Part shown: positions 1 to 8,107 of the stretch, one piece after another
Position numbering within the stretch: position 1 is the first letter of the stretch
Layout: each line of letters begins with the position of its first letter
From: Ewingella sp049889095
GTDB taxonomy: Bacteria > Pseudomonadota > Gammaproteobacteria > Enterobacterales > Enterobacteriaceae
Reading direction: 5' to 3' (one strand)
Assembly: GCA_049889095.1 (NCBI GenBank)
Contig: JBLJFK010000001.1
DNA length: 64,000 nucleotides
Made by a program: the position numbers and the translations under genes
Notes under the pieces: generated by a model
Told to the model about the DNA's origin: nothing
The model's input: only the letters and a program-made list of their open reading frames with translations
Databases searched by the model: none

Positions 1-35
1 TACAGCCTTTCCACTTTTAGGGTAGGTAATTCCAT
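1..35 (-). CDS. GntR/FadR-family regulator, 5' end only (partial)
   Basis: Reading leftwards, an ATG at 35-33 is preceded by GGAG (42-45) at 6 nt spacing. It opens an uninterrupted frame to the window edge that reads MELPTLKVERLY. This resembles the N-terminus of FadR/UxuR-type GntR regulators, which begin just before the winged helix with a short KxERLY-like segment. It is divergent from uxuA, with a palindrome between them, the usual arrangement of a hexuronate regulator and its target. Only about 12 codons are visible, so the family call is an inference. Confidence 0.45.
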   Translation of the reverse strand, partial: MELPTLKVERL

Positions 36-100
36 TACTTTCTCCGGCTGAAGCTTGTTCTCTGGTTGGCACTCGTAGACAAAATTGCTGGCGATCCAAA

Positions 101-122
101 AATTGCAGAGCAGATCACATTA
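101..122. promoter_or_regulatory. possible CRP site upstream of uxuA
   Basis: The right half AGATCACATT (112-121) matches the CRP consensus fully. The left half keeps only the AA and TG positions. uxuA is catabolite-controlled in relatives, so the site is plausible but one-sided. Confidence 0.35.
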
Positions 123-151
123 ATGACCCTTTTCATGCTGAATGATATGCA

Positions 152-184
152 GGTCAGGTGGCCTGACCACCCTACCACCTGACC
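152..184. promoter_or_regulatory. nested palindromes, candidate GntR-type operator
   Basis: GGTCAGGTGG (152-161) is exactly mirrored by CCACCTGACC (175-184). Inside lies GGTGG-CCTGA-CCACC (157-171), and GGTCAGG/CCTGACC also pair (152-168). The TGG...CCA core resembles FadR-subfamily GntR operators. It lies between the divergent regulator and uxuA, so it probably controls one or both. Confidence 0.45.
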
Positions 185-318
185 ATGCAACGTGGTTAGC
201 TTGAACGTTCTGCCAGCACCACGTCAAGAAAACTTAAACAAGTGATGTCACAGATTGCCTATTTTCCACCAGAGTAACGCGTTTTAAGTACACCCATTTT
301 GAACACAAGGAGTTTTAC

Positions 319-1503
319 ATGGAACAAACATGGCGCTGGTATGGCCCGAAAGATCCGGTTTCATTGGATGACGTAAGACAGGCAGGTGCCACCGGCGTTG
401 TCACTGCCCTGCATCATATTGCCAATGGCGAAGTGTGGCCGGTCGAGGAGATCAAAAAACGCCAGGCCGAACTGGCTGCAAAAAATTTGGTGTGGTCAGT
501 GGTCGAAAGTATCCCGGTTCACGAAGAGATCAAAACCCGCAGCGGTGACGTCGAAAAATACATTGCTAACTACCAACAGTCGATCCGCAATCTGGCGGCC
601 TGCGGCATAGATACGGTGTGTTATAACTTCATGCCAGTACTGGACTGGACCCGCACCGACCTGGGTTATTTGCTGCCGGACGGCTCGCGCGCCTTGCGCT
701 TCGACCATATCGCCTTTGCCGCATTCGAGCTGCATCTGCTAAAGCGCGAAGGCGCAAAACAGTATTACTCGGCGGATGAGCAGGCTCAGGCGGCCGCTCA
801 CTTCAACGCGATGACCGACGCACAGAAAGAGACGCTTACCGCGAATATTATCGCCGGTTTGCCGGGTGCAGAAGAGGGTTATACGCTGGAGCAGTTCCGC
901 GCCCGTCTGGCCACCTATGACGACATTGACAAGGGCAAGCTGCGCGAAAACATGGCGCATTTCCTGCGCAGCATCGTACCCGTGGCTGAACAGCACGGGC
1001 TGAAGCTGGCGGTGCATCCTGACGACCCGCCGCGACCGATCCTCGGCCTGCCACGCATTGTGTCGACTATTGAAGACATGCAGTGGCTAAAAGAAACAGT
1101 TGACAGTATTCACAATGGTTTCTGTTTCTGTACCGGCTCCTATGGTGTGCGCGAAGATAATGATCTGGTGAAGATGATGACCACCTTCGCCGACCGTGTG
1201 CATTTTATCCACCTGCGTGCCACTCAGCGCGAAGCGACACCGGGAAGTTTCCATGAAGCTGACCATCTTGACGGTGATGTGGACATGGTAGCGGTGATCA
1301 AAGCGATTCTGGCCGAAGAACAAACTCGTCAGCGTGCGGGTAATATGCGCCCTATTCCGATGCGCCCGGACCACGGCCATCAGATGCTCGATGACCTGCA
1401 CAAGAAGACCAACCCAGGTTATTCGGCCATTGGTCGTCTCAGAGGGTTGGCCGAGCTTCGCGGCGTTGAACGCGCACTGAAGCAGACGCTGTTTGCTGAA
1501 TAA
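319..1503 (+). CDS. uxuA: mannonate dehydratase UxuA
   Basis: Converts D-mannonate to 2-keto-3-deoxygluconate in cytosolic glucuronate catabolism. At 394 aa it has the length of the E. coli enzyme and closely follows it from the N-terminus MEQTWRWYGP onwards. Visible hallmarks are HPDDPPRP (233-240), the CTGSYGVR segment (271-278), His298 in the IHLR strand and RPDHGHQM (349-356), which supply metal and substrate ligands in a TIM barrel. The ATG at 319 is preceded by AAGGAG (307-312). No uxuB follows: the next gene is convergent, so uxuA stands alone here. Regulation is probably through the palindrome at 152-184 and possibly CRP. The identification is secure. Confidence 0.96.
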   Translation: MEQTWRWYGPKDPVSLDDVRQAGATGVVTALHHIANGEVWPVEEIKKRQAELAAKNLVWSVVESIPVHEEIKTRSGDVEKYIANYQQSIRNLAACGIDTVCYNFMPVLDWTRTDLGYLLPDGSRALRFDHIAFAAFELHLLKREGAKQYYSADEQAQAAAHFNAMTDAQKETLTANIIAGLPGAEEGYTLEQFRARLATYDDIDKGKLRENMAHFLRSIVPVAEQHGLKLAVHPDDPPRPILGLPRIVSTIEDMQWLKETVDSIHNGFCFCTGSYGVREDNDLVKMMTTFADRVHFIHLRATQREATPGSFHEADHLDGDVDMVAVIKAILAEEQTRQRAGNMRPIPMRPDHGHQMLDDLHKKTNPGYSAIGRLRGLAELRGVERALKQTLFAE

Positions 1504-1510
1504 GCCTCAA

Positions 1511-1536
1511 TATCCTCCCTGATAAAAGGGAGGATA
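1511..1536. terminator. bidirectional hairpin between uxuA and the M19 dipeptidase
   Basis: TATCCTCCCT (1511-1520) pairs perfectly with AGGGAGGATA (1527-1536) around a 6-nt loop. There is no long T-tract. It lies between two convergent genes. Confidence 0.6.
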
Positions 1537-1538
1537 GC

Positions 1539-2651
1539 TCACTCACCCCAGGTTTTTTCCAGCACGTTAATCCAGTTTTTATGCGCTATTTTTGCCACCA
1601 ATTCTTCACCGTAACCCGCCTCGCGCATCGCGTTGATTAACACCGGTAAGCCGCTGACATCTTTCATAAAAGGTGCCATTGATGCGCCGTCAAAATCCGA
1701 ACCAAAGCCCACATGATCTTCACCCAGTTTTTCCAGCAGATAATCCAGATGGCGCAGGTAATCATCGATGCCAGTATTGGCATCGCGGGTTCCGTCTTCA
1801 CGCAGGAAAGGAGTGGCAAAGTTGAGGCCGACAAAGCCTCCACTCTGTTGAATGGCATCAAGCTGAGCATCGGTCAGATTGCGTGACTGGGCACACAGTG
1901 AGAATGCATTGGAATGGCTGGCCACCAGCGGCGCACTGGAGACATCAGCCACCTGCCAAAAGCCCTTCTCATTGAGATGCGACAAATCCACCATGATGTG
2001 TTTGCGGTTACAGGCCTGCACCAGTTTCACACCCAGTTCGGTCAGCCCCGGTCCGGTATCGGGTGACGTATTGAATTTAAACGGTACGCCGTGCCCAAAG
2101 ATATTCGGACGGCTCCACACTGGTCCCAGCGTTCGCAACCCCATCTGATACATCACATCCAGCATGTAGAGGTCCGGGTCAATCGCCTCTGCACCCTCAA
2201 TATGCATAACGACAGCTAATGCCTGATTTTGCATCGCTGTGCGGATCTGCTGGGCAGAACGGCAAATTTTTACCACGCCCTGCGACTGTTCTTCAATCCG
2301 CAGCAAAAAAGCCATCATGCCAATTGTGACCTCACGCGCAAATTCGAAAGAAGGTGTTGGAGAAAAATCCGCATGCTTTTGAGTGCCTTCCAACAAAAAG
2401 CGGGGGTCGATATTCAGATCCGGCACGCTACTTGCAGAGTCAAAGCGTGGAGACGGTACCCAGGCGGCAAAAAGCCCGCCGGCAAAGCCTGCTTCACGAC
2501 AGCGTGGCAAATCCATCTGTCCGCTGGCAGGTCCTTTTATGAAAGTCTGAGCAGCAGCTTGACGATGTTCAGTCCAGAGTTGCAGCAATACGTCGTTATG
2601 TCCGTCAAATACCGGCATCAGGCCGTGAGTTTCGTGCGCTACGTTATTCAT
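1539..2651 (-). CDS. M19 family membrane-dipeptidase-type zinc dipeptidase
   Basis: A 370-aa amidohydrolase-fold dipeptidase of the renal (membrane) dipeptidase family, which cleaves dipeptides and often accepts a D-residue at the C-terminal position. Zinc ligands are visible in order: HxD in DGHND (His18, Asp20), Glu153 in HIEGAE, His226 in DLSH, His247 in ASHSN and Asp320 in GSDFDG. There is no signal peptide, so it is probably cytosolic. It is divergent from the peptide-importer operon at 2907 across a 255-bp gap, which suggests that it acts on imported dipeptides. The exact substrate cannot be read from sequence. Confidence 0.88.
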   Translation of the reverse strand: MNNVAHETHGLMPVFDGHNDVLLQLWTEHRQAAAQTFIKGPASGQMDLPRCREAGFAGGLFAAWVPSPRFDSASSVPDLNIDPRFLLEGTQKHADFSPTPSFEFAREVTIGMMAFLLRIEEQSQGVVKICRSAQQIRTAMQNQALAVVMHIEGAEAIDPDLYMLDVMYQMGLRTLGPVWSRPNIFGHGVPFKFNTSPDTGPGLTELGVKLVQACNRKHIMVDLSHLNEKGFWQVADVSSAPLVASHSNAFSLCAQSRNLTDAQLDAIQQSGGFVGLNFATPFLREDGTRDANTGIDDYLRHLDYLLEKLGEDHVGFGSDFDGASMAPFMKDVSGLPVLINAMREAGYGEELVAKIAHKNWINVLEKTWGE

Positions 2652-2906
2652 AAAAAAGGTCTACCCTTGGTTAAGCATGGCAAAAGCCGCTGACAGTTTG
2701 CTTATTCACGGTGCATTCAACGCATGTTATTGCACTATCAATGAACAAATGAACACATGTTTCAGATTAGTTTATCTGAGAGCTGATGGCAGCGATTTAA
2801 ACGCGTGACTGATATTCAATTAAAGCCACTAGCGTGCTTTCAAGTCAAGGTTCGGCCAAGATCATTTTCTATTTTTGATATAATTATCAATATCATGGGA
2901 GTTATT

Positions 2907-4502
2907 ATGGTTACCAGACGTCAATTTGTTACCGGTTTTGCTGCTGTACCTGTCTTGTCCTATCTGAGCTTTGAACCTGTCTTTGCTGCCACTCCGACCT
3001 CTATCCTTGTGATGGCGATTAAACTCGACATCATTACCAGTCTTGACCCACACGAAGGTTTTGAATCGGTAGGCAGTGAAATCACCGGCAATATTTATCA
3101 GCAACTGGTGAAGCCTAAACTGGCTTCCCCTGACGAAATCGAAGGCGATCTGGCCGTGTCATGGACCGCCTCGCCGGACATGAAAACCTTCACCTTTAAG
3201 CTGGACCCGAAAGCCAAATGGGCCGACGGCAAACCGGTCACCGCTGAAGATGCCGCGTTCTCTTTACAGCGTTCGGTGAAACTGGACAAAAGCCCTGCCT
3301 ATATCATCAACCAGTTCGGCTACACCAAAGATAACGTCGACAGCTTTATCAGCGCGCCCGATGCCGAAACGCTGGTGATCAAAACCGCTGAGTCGGCATC
3401 AGAATCTTTCCTATTGTATTGCCTGAGCGCTAACGTAGGCAGCATCGTGCAAAAATCCGCCTGTATGGCGAATCAGGTGGGCGACGATTTAGGCAATGCG
3501 TGGCTGAAGAAAAACAGCGCCGGTTCCGGTGCGTTCAAACTGCGTGACTGGAAAGTCAGTGAGTCGGTCATTCTGGAAACCAATAAAAATAACCCGCACG
3601 CCGGTAAGATTCAGCGCATTATCCTGCGCCACATCGTCGATCCTTCTGCGCAACTGCTGATGCTGAAAAAGGGCGATATCGATATTGCCCGTGACCTGAA
3701 CACTGAGCAACTGCGTCCGCTGGTTGACGATAAAAACTTCACGCTGGTGCGCAAAGGCATCGCCGGCACCATGATGCTCTCCGCCAATACCGCGCACCCA
3801 AACCTGTCCAAACCGCAAGTGTGGCAGGCGATCAAATGGGCCATCGATTACAACGGCATCCAGCAGCATATCGTGCCGCTGACGCACAAAGTCCATCAGA
3901 GTTTCCTGCCTGAAGGCTTCCCGGCGGCGGTGAACACCATCATGTACAAGCGTGATGTCGCAAAAGCCAAAGCGTTGATGGCAGAAGCCGGTTTCCCAAA
4001 CGGTTTTGAAATCACGCTCGATCACTACTCCTCTTCGCCGCAGGCTGACATCGTGCAGGCGTTGCAGGCGAATCTGGCTGAGATCGGTATCAAGGTCACG
4101 TTGTTGGCCGCCGAGAGCCGTCAGGTATTGACCAAAATGCGCGCCCGTCAGCAGCAACTGGCCTTCACCCAATGGGGTGCGGATTATTTTGATCCCAACT
4201 CCAATGCCGAAGCGTTCTGTAGCAATCCGGATAATACCGACAAAACCAAAAGCCGCACCCTGGCGTGGCGTTGCAGCTGGCAGGATCAGTCGATTTCCGA
4301 TCTCAGCCAAAAAGCGCTGCACGAACCGGACCCGGCCACCCGCATCAAGCTCTACGAAGAGTTGCAGACTAAACATATGGAAAACAGTCCGTTTGCCATC
4401 ATGATGCAACCGACGCTGACCGCTGCCTGCCGTCATGAAATCTCCGGCGTGGTGTTAACCGTAATGAGCACCAGCCCATATGACAAGGTTGTGAAAGCGT
4501 GA
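2907..4502 (+). CDS. peptide ABC importer, substrate-binding protein (SBP_bac_5) with Tat-like signal
   Basis: Periplasmic solute-binding protein of the OppA/DppA family. I place the start at 2907 (531 aa), not at the upstream in-frame ATG 2805, because GGGAG (2897-2901) precedes it and a signal sequence begins at once: TRRQF followed by a hydrophobic stretch ending FEPVFA. The twin arginines suggest Tat export. The mature part shows the family features LDPHEGFES and NSAGSGAFKL. It is the first gene of a five-gene importer; its stop overlaps the next start by 4 bp. It is paralogous to the binding protein at 57259. Ligand unknown; a peptide with D-residues is inferred from neighbours. Confidence 0.88.
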   Translation: MVTRRQFVTGFAAVPVLSYLSFEPVFAATPTSILVMAIKLDIITSLDPHEGFESVGSEITGNIYQQLVKPKLASPDEIEGDLAVSWTASPDMKTFTFKLDPKAKWADGKPVTAEDAAFSLQRSVKLDKSPAYIINQFGYTKDNVDSFISAPDAETLVIKTAESASESFLLYCLSANVGSIVQKSACMANQVGDDLGNAWLKKNSAGSGAFKLRDWKVSESVILETNKNNPHAGKIQRIILRHIVDPSAQLLMLKKGDIDIARDLNTEQLRPLVDDKNFTLVRKGIAGTMMLSANTAHPNLSKPQVWQAIKWAIDYNGIQQHIVPLTHKVHQSFLPEGFPAAVNTIMYKRDVAKAKALMAEAGFPNGFEITLDHYSSSPQADIVQALQANLAEIGIKVTLLAAESRQVLTKMRARQQQLAFTQWGADYFDPNSNAEAFCSNPDNTDKTKSRTLAWRCSWQDQSISDLSQKALHEPDPATRIKLYEELQTKHMENSPFAIMMQPTLTAACRHEISGVVLTVMSTSPYDKVVKA

Positions 4503-5512
4503 GCAAGAGACTCAATGGCTTTCTGAGTACCTGCATCAGCGTTTGTCTTACCTTGTTCGGTTTGTCGGTGGTGACCTTTTTCATTGGCAGGGTCATGCCG
4601 ACCGATCCGGTACTGGCTGCGGTGGGCGACAACGCACCGCAGGCGGTAGTCGAACGTGTTCGTCATGAAATGGGGCTGGATCAGCCCCTATTGATGCAGT
4701 TCCTCCACTATCTCAATCAGGTGTTTCACGGTGATTTAGGCCGCTCCGCCCTGACCTCCAACCCGGTTACCACGGATATTGCTCGTTTCTTCCCCGCCAC
4801 GCTGGAGCTGGCTACCGCGGCGATTATTATCGCGGCGGTGATCGGCATTCCGCTTGGCGTCTGGGCGGCAACGCGCCAGGGCAGTTGGATTGATCAGACC
4901 ATCCGCGTGGTTTGTCTGGCCGGTCACTCCCTGCCGGTGTTCGTGCTGGCGTTACTCAGCCTGCTGATTTTCTACTCGGTGCTGGGCATCGCACCGGGAC
5001 CGGGACGTCAGGACATCATTTATCAGGACATGATCCCGCAGGTGACCGGGCTGCTCACGGTCGACACCCTGCTGGCCGGTGATTTAGGCGCTTTCAGGGA
5101 CGCGCTGGCGCACATGGTGCAACCGGTGCTGATCCTGGCCTATTTCAGCATGGCGTATATCACCCGTATGACCCGCACCTTCATGCTCAACGCCCTAAGT
5201 GGTGAATATGTCATCACCGCCCGTGCCAAGGGATTATCGGCGCAAACCGTCATCTGGAAGCACGCGTTCCCGACTGTCGGTGTACAACTGATCACCGTGC
5301 TGGCGCTGACCTACGCGGGCCTGCTGGAAGGCGCGGTGGTGACGGAAAACGTCTTCTCGTGGCCGGGCCTCGGGCAGTATCTCACCGTGTCACTGATGAA
5401 CGCCGATATGAACCCGGTGATTGGCTCCACGCTGCTGATTGGCGCAATTTACGTGATGCTCAATCTGTTCGCCGACCTCCTCTACCGACTTCTGGATCCA
5501 CGCGTAAAATGA
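4499..5512 (+). CDS. peptide ABC importer permease 1 (DppB-like)
   Basis: A 337-aa inner-membrane permease with an N-terminal helix and a C-terminal BPD_transp_1 domain. The EAA loop reads YVITARAKGLS followed by the characteristic HAFP. The GTG start overlaps the stop of the binding-protein gene (GTGA, 4499-4502), which indicates translational coupling. Pairs with the next permease to form the channel. Confidence 0.9.
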   Translation: MSKRLNGFLSTCISVCLTLFGLSVVTFFIGRVMPTDPVLAAVGDNAPQAVVERVRHEMGLDQPLLMQFLHYLNQVFHGDLGRSALTSNPVTTDIARFFPATLELATAAIIIAAVIGIPLGVWAATRQGSWIDQTIRVVCLAGHSLPVFVLALLSLLIFYSVLGIAPGPGRQDIIYQDMIPQVTGLLTVDTLLAGDLGAFRDALAHMVQPVLILAYFSMAYITRMTRTFMLNALSGEYVITARAKGLSAQTVIWKHAFPTVGVQLITVLALTYAGLLEGAVVTENVFSWPGLGQYLTVSLMNADMNPVIGSTLLIGAIYVMLNLFADLLYRLLDPRVK

Positions 5513-6435
5513 CCACTCTCTCTGCTTTACCGCAACCTCGCGCCGGTTCACGCGCCTGGCTGCTGGCCGATACGCCTCTGACACGAACGCAAGCCATCTG
5601 GGGACGTCGTTACCGCCTGTGGCTGGGCCTGCGTGCTAATCCTCTGGCTGTCATTGGCCTGTTTACCGTGCTACTGGTGCTGCTGATTTCAATCTGTGCG
5701 CCGCTGCTCACCCCTTACCACCCTGGTGCTCAGGACCTGGCTAATCGTCTGGCAAAACCGTCGTCACTGCACTGGCTGGGAACCGATGAACTGGGTCGCG
5801 ATACCTTCAGCCGTATACTTTACGGTGGGCGGATCACACTCGGCATGGTGATCACCGTTGTGGTGATTGTCGCGCCGATCGGGCTGCTGATTGGCTGCGT
5901 GGCCGGTTATACCGGCGGCCTGCTGGACCGTATCCTGATGCGCATTACCGATATTTTTCTCGCCTTTCCGCGTTTGATTTTGGCGCTGGCGTTTGTCGCT
6001 GCACTCAAACCGGGCATTGAGAGCGCTATTTTGGCTATCGCCCTCACGGCCTGGCCTCCGTATGCACGTCTGGCCCGCGCCGAAACCATGCAGGTGCGCG
6101 GCACGGATTACATCGCCGCATGCAAGCTGACCGGTGCAACATCGGCACGCATCATTTGGCGGCACATCATGCCGCTGTGCGTACCCAGCCTGGTGGTACG
6201 CATCACGCTGGACATGAGTTCCATCATTATTACCGCCGCCAGCCTGGGTTTTCTGGGCATGGGCGCACAGCCACCTTCTCCGGAATGGGGCGCGATGATC
6301 GCCACCGCCCGACGTTTCCTGTTCGAAGAGTGGTGGGTGCCACTGATCCCGGCCGTGGCTATTTTCATCACGTCTCTGGCGTTTAACTTTCTCGGTGACG
6401 GTCTGCGTGACGTCCTTGACCCTAAGGAACGCTGA
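5509..6435 (+). CDS. peptide ABC importer permease 2 (DppC-like)
   Basis: A 308-aa permease starting at ATG 5509, which overlaps the previous stop as ATGA. The longer in-frame opening from 5359 lies inside the previous gene and is rejected. It has an OppC_N-type N-terminus, the WLGTDELGRD segment typical of DppC/NikC proteins, and an EAA loop (YIAACKLTGA). It ends GDGLRDVLDPK, the usual C-terminus of this family. Confidence 0.9.
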   Translation: MTTLSALPQPRAGSRAWLLADTPLTRTQAIWGRRYRLWLGLRANPLAVIGLFTVLLVLLISICAPLLTPYHPGAQDLANRLAKPSSLHWLGTDELGRDTFSRILYGGRITLGMVITVVVIVAPIGLLIGCVAGYTGGLLDRILMRITDIFLAFPRLILALAFVAALKPGIESAILAIALTAWPPYARLARAETMQVRGTDYIAACKLTGATSARIIWRHIMPLCVPSLVVRITLDMSSIIITAASLGFLGMGAQPPSPEWGAMIATARRFLFEEWWVPLIPAVAIFITSLAFNFLGDGLRDVLDPKER

Positions 6436-7265
6436 TGCTGGTCGATATCAAGAATCTGCACATCACCTTTACGAGCCACAGTGGCAGTTTTGACGCCGTG
6501 CGCGGCGTGTCACTGTCACTCGGTAAAGAGAAATTCGGCATTGTGGGCGAAAGTGGTTCGGGTAAATCCCTGACGGCGCGCTGCCTGATGAACCTGCTAC
6601 CCTCCAGCGCCAAATGCCGTGCCGACACACTCTCTTTCGACGGCATCGACCTGCGTAATGCCAGCGAAAAACAGATGCGGCAAATCCGTGGTAAACGGGT
6701 GGGGTTTATTTTACAGGACCCGAAATACTCGCTCAATCCGGTGATGCCCATTGGCAAACAGGTGGCCGAAGCCTGGCACACCCACAAAGGCGGCAGCAAG
6801 AAACAGGCGATGGAGGCTGCCATCGATTTGCTCGATCAGGTGCGTATCCGTGAACCCCATAAAGTCGCGCAGCGTTATGCCCATGAAGTGTCGGGCGGCA
6901 TGGGCCAGCGGGTGATGATCGCCATGATGCTGGCACCGGACCCGGAACTGATGATCGCCGATGAGCCGACCAGCGCCCTTGACGCCACGGTGCAGGCAGA
7001 GATCCTACGCCTGCTTGACGACCTGGTATCCAGCCGGGGCATGGGGTTGATTTTAATCAGTCATGACTTGCCGCTGGTGTCGAAATTCTGCGATCGCGTG
7101 GCAGTAATGTATGCCGGTCGGATTGTAGAAACTTTGCAAGCTGGTGAACTGCTCAATGCGCAGCATCCCTATACCCGCGGCTTGCTGGAATGCCTGCCGT
7201 CACTTAAACATCCGCGTGCGCGGTTGCCGGTGCTGGTTCGGGACGAAGCGTGGAAAACATCATGA
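6435..7265 (+). CDS. peptide ABC importer ATPase 1 (DppD-like)
   Basis: A 276-aa cytosolic nucleotide-binding subunit. Walker A is GESGSGKS, the signature is SGGMGQR (the DppD variant), and Walker B is MIADEPTSALD. The C-terminal oligopeptide/dipeptide extension HPYTRGLLE is present. The ATG at 6435 shares its A with the previous stop (TGATG). It works as a heterodimer with the following ATPase. Confidence 0.91.
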   Translation: MLVDIKNLHITFTSHSGSFDAVRGVSLSLGKEKFGIVGESGSGKSLTARCLMNLLPSSAKCRADTLSFDGIDLRNASEKQMRQIRGKRVGFILQDPKYSLNPVMPIGKQVAEAWHTHKGGSKKQAMEAAIDLLDQVRIREPHKVAQRYAHEVSGGMGQRVMIAMMLAPDPELMIADEPTSALDATVQAEILRLLDDLVSSRGMGLILISHDLPLVSKFCDRVAVMYAGRIVETLQAGELLNAQHPYTRGLLECLPSLKHPRARLPVLVRDEAWKTS

Positions 7266-8032
7266 GTGAGATGATAGAGAAAACTAACGATAAGATAACC
7301 TTAGATAATTTACGCATTTCCTTTGGCGACAACGAGGTGGTAAAAGGGGTGAGCTTTAGCGTGGCGCCTGGCGAGTGCTTCGGTATCGTCGGCGAAAGTG
7401 GCTCAGGGAAATCCACTATTTTACGTGCATTGGTCGGCCTATATCCGTTCTGGCACGGCGGTATGATCATCGGTGGCGAACCTCAACTGCCGGTACGCCA
7501 GAAACGCTTTTACCGCCGCGTACAGATGGTTTTTCAGGATCCGTATGGTTCTCTGCATCCACGCCAGACCATTGACCGCATCCTGAGCGAGCCGCTGACC
7601 GTGCACGGTTTTCTCAATATTGAGAAGCGCATTGCCGATGCACTCACCGAGGTAGGGTTATCGCAGGCGGTGCGTTTTCGCTTTCCGCATCAGCTCTCCG
7701 GCGGACAGCGCCAGCGGGTCGCGATTGCCCGTGCGTTGATTTCAGAGCCGGAGATCCTGCTGCTGGATGAGCCCACTTCGGCGCTGGATGTCTCCGTTCA
7801 GGCGGAGATCCTCAACCTGCTGACCGACCTGCGCGAACGCCGCAAACTGACTTATATTCTGGTCAGCCACAACCTGGCGGTCGTTACGCATCTTTGCACC
7901 AGAATTGGCGTAATGATTGGTGGTGAAATGGTCGAGCTTCTGAGCGCAGACGATTTACGGGCAGGACGTGTCACCCACCCGCATACGGCAGAGTTACGAT
8001 CGTTAAGTCTCAGTCTTGAGGAGCCGGGTTAA
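7262..8032 (+). CDS. peptide ABC importer ATPase 2 (DppF-like)
   Basis: A 256-aa ATP-binding subunit with Walker A GESGSGKS, Q-loop VFQDPYGS, signature LSGGQRQR and Walker B LLLDEPTSALD. I choose ATG 7262 over the in-frame GTG 7250 because it overlaps the upstream stop as ATGA, like the other junctions of this operon. The tail is short, without the zinc-type cysteine extension of DppF. Last gene of the importer, followed by a weak hairpin and the S12 hydrolase gene in the same direction. Confidence 0.9.
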   Translation: MSEMIEKTNDKITLDNLRISFGDNEVVKGVSFSVAPGECFGIVGESGSGKSTILRALVGLYPFWHGGMIIGGEPQLPVRQKRFYRRVQMVFQDPYGSLHPRQTIDRILSEPLTVHGFLNIEKRIADALTEVGLSQAVRFRFPHQLSGGQRQRVAIARALISEPEILLLDEPTSALDVSVQAEILNLLTDLRERRKLTYILVSHNLAVVTHLCTRIGVMIGGEMVELLSADDLRAGRVTHPHTAELRSLSLSLEEPG

Positions 8033-8056
8033 ACCAACGCCAACGCGGTTTTAACG

Positions 8057-8075
8057 GGCAGCCAGGGCTGCCTTT
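8057..8075 (+). terminator. weak hairpin between importer and hydrolase
   Basis: GGCAGC (8057-8062) pairs with GCTGCC (8067-8072), followed by only three T. It is likely partial attenuation, so the hydrolase gene may still belong to the operon. Confidence 0.35.
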
Positions 8076-8107
8076 CAATCACAGATTAACGTTACAGGGG
8101 ATCAGGA

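Noticed and set aside
3489..4436. 315-aa frame opposite the first binding-protein gene
   Set aside because: Antisense shadow of a secure gene, no family likeness, no SD.
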